A DNA stretch of 64,000 bases from Enterocola sp045611845 (GTDB taxonomy: Bacteria; Bacteroidota; Bacteroidia; Bacteroidales; Paludibacteraceae): the NCBI GenBank assembly GCA_045611845.1, contig JAZKXZ010000004.1, positions 62,001-126,000 of the forward strand, read 5' to 3'. Made by a program: the position numbers and the translations under genes. Of this stretch, positions 63,027-64,000 are shown piece after piece. Each line of letters begins with the position of its first letter. The stretch's first letter is position 1. The notes below the pieces were generated by a model, which was not told the origin of the DNA, did no database searches, and saw nothing but the letters and a program-made list of their open reading frames with translations.

Positions 63027-64000
63027 TTATGCGTTTTGAGTTTTTTCTGGTTTCATTTGTGGGAAGAACAATACTTCTTGAATGGTGGTTTGACCTGTCA
63101 TAAGCATAACTAAGCGGTCCATACCAATACCCATACCTGATGTAGGAGGCATACCATATTCAAGTGCGCGTACAAAGTCCATATCAATAAACATAGCTTC
63201 GTCGTCGCCTTTTTCGCTTAGGCGAAGTTGCTCTTGGAAACGTCCAAGTTGGTCGATTGGGTCGTTTAGCTCAGAATATGCATTTGCAAGCTCTTTACCG
63301 TTTACCATAAGTTCGAAACGTTCTGTAAGCTCTGGATTGTCGCGGTGACGTTTACAAAGTGGAGACATTTCTATTGGATAGTCGGTGATGAATGTAGGTT
63401 GGATATAGTTACCTTCACATTTTTCGCCGAAGATTTCGTCGATAAGTTTACCTTTACCCATAGAGTCGTCTACTTCGATATGTAGTTGTTTACATACGTC
63501 GCGAAGTTGTGCTTCGTCCATGCCAGTAATGTCTATGCCTGTGAAATCTTTGATGGCTTCGGTCATAGTTTTGCGAGCAAATGGAGCTTTGAAGCTGATG
63601 ATATTGTCACCCATTTTCACTTCTGTGGTACCGTTCACATCAAGACAGATTTTTTCTAACATCTTTTCTGTAAATTCCATCATCCATTTGTAGTCTTTGT
63701 ATGAAATATAAATTTCCATACAAGTGAACTCTGGGTTGTGAGTTTTGTCCATACCTTCGTTGCGGAAGTTTTTAGAAAACTCATACACGCCTTCAAAACC
63801 ACCTACGATAAGACGTTTTAGGTAAAGTTCGTTTGCGATACGAAGATATAATGGAATATCAAGTGCATTGTGGTGAGTGATGAATGGACGAGCAGAAGCA
63901 CCACCAGGGATAGATTGAAGCACTGGGGTTTCTACTTCCATATAACCATTTGAGTTGAAGTATTCACGCATAGAGGTGTATACCTTGTTACGTTTCACGA
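63027..64000 (-). CDS. lysS: Lysyl-tRNA synthetase, class II, C-terminal part (5' end outside window)
   Basis: About 324 codons of the catalytic region; the gene runs off the right edge, and the GTG at 63998 is only internal. Class II motif 1 (SMREYFNSNGYMEVETPVLQSIPGGASARPF), motif 2 (FRNEGMDKTHNPEFTCMEIY) and motif 3 (GMGIGMDRLVMLM) are all visible. It charges tRNA-Lys. It heads lysS-gpsA-pgi. Confidence 0.97.
   Translation of the reverse strand, partial: VKRNKVYTSMREYFNSNGYMEVETPVLQSIPGGASARPFITHHNALDIPLYLRIANELYLKRLIVGGFEGVYEFSKNFRNEGMDKTHNPEFTCMEIYISYKDYKWMMEFTEKMLEKICLDVNGTTEVKMGDNIISFKAPFARKTMTEAIKDFTGIDITGMDEAQLRDVCKQLHIEVDDSMGKGKLIDEIFGEKCEGNYIQPTFITDYPIEMSPLCKRHRDNPELTERFELMVNGKELANAYSELNDPIDQLGRFQEQLRLSEKGDDEAMFIDMDFVRALEYGMPPTSGMGIGMDRLVMLMTGQTTIQEVLFFPQMKPEKTQNA

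Overview
This window looks like a chromosomal segment of a low-GC member of Bacteroidota, most likely order Bacteroidales. The evidence is taken from the sequence: recurrent TAnnTTTG promoter elements of the Bacteroidota type, PorU and PorV of the type IX secretion system (T9SS), paired methylmalonyl-CoA mutase subunits (MutA/MutB), PPi-dependent phosphofructokinase, pyruvate phosphate dikinase, a DciA (DUF721)-RecF pair, and a tiny AURKAIP1/COX24-like basic protein. I cannot name the genus. No rRNA, tRNA, CRISPR array, transposase, integrase or phage gene is visible, so this is mostly core genome with some accessory surface genes.

Layout. 1-3250 (+): 3' end of a TamB-like gene, then a DEAD-box RNA helicase. 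3251-3444: a palindromic intergenic repeat and terminators. 3445-5058 (-): pyrophosphate-dependent phosphofructokinase, interrupted by an in-frame TAA. 5215-7397 (+): PspC-domain protein and uvrB. 7381-11921 (-): thrS, a PepSY-like secreted protein, infC (apparently starting at AUC), rpmI, rplT, and a SpoU-type rRNA methyltransferase. 11988-14708 (-): HU-family protein, a 30-codon AURKAIP1/COX24-like gene, RNase G/E, endonuclease III. 14848-26268 (-): a CotH-family T9SS cargo protein and a 3147-residue surface protein made of about 30 cadherin-like beta-sandwich repeats. 26553-33000 (-): TetR regulator, TolC, adaptor, RND pump and a PII-like protein in one operon. 33222-39511 (-): mutB, mutA, a carboxypeptidase-regulatory-like surface protein and a secreted esterase-like hydrolase. 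39667-39915 (+): rpmE2. 40031-44288 (-): trxA and dnaE.

44652-53422 (+): an AlbA/Schlafen-type regulator, a fumarylacetoacetase-family hydrolase, porU, porV, ispF, a small structured transcript candidate, and a guaA whose glutaminase half is reduced. 53514-64000 (-): a metal-binding-looking lipoprotein, ppdK, recF-dciA-yggS, an SPFH protein, a DUF2147 protein, and lysS-gpsA-pgi running off the right edge.

How the parts fit. PPi-PFK, PPDK and Pgi are a PPi-linked glycolysis set. MutA/MutB fit the succinate-to-propionate route. PorU/PorV would process and anchor cargo such as the CotH protein (clear type A C-terminal signal) and perhaps the giant repeat protein (divergent C-terminus). The observations I rate highest are the in-frame stop in PPi-PFK, the giant repeat protein with three 20-bp tandem elements upstream of its promoter, the non-AUG start of infC, the GuaA with no visible glutaminase catalytic residues, the PII-like protein fused operonically to an RND pump, and the same 20-nt DNA string used in two reading frames inside the AlbA-type regulator.
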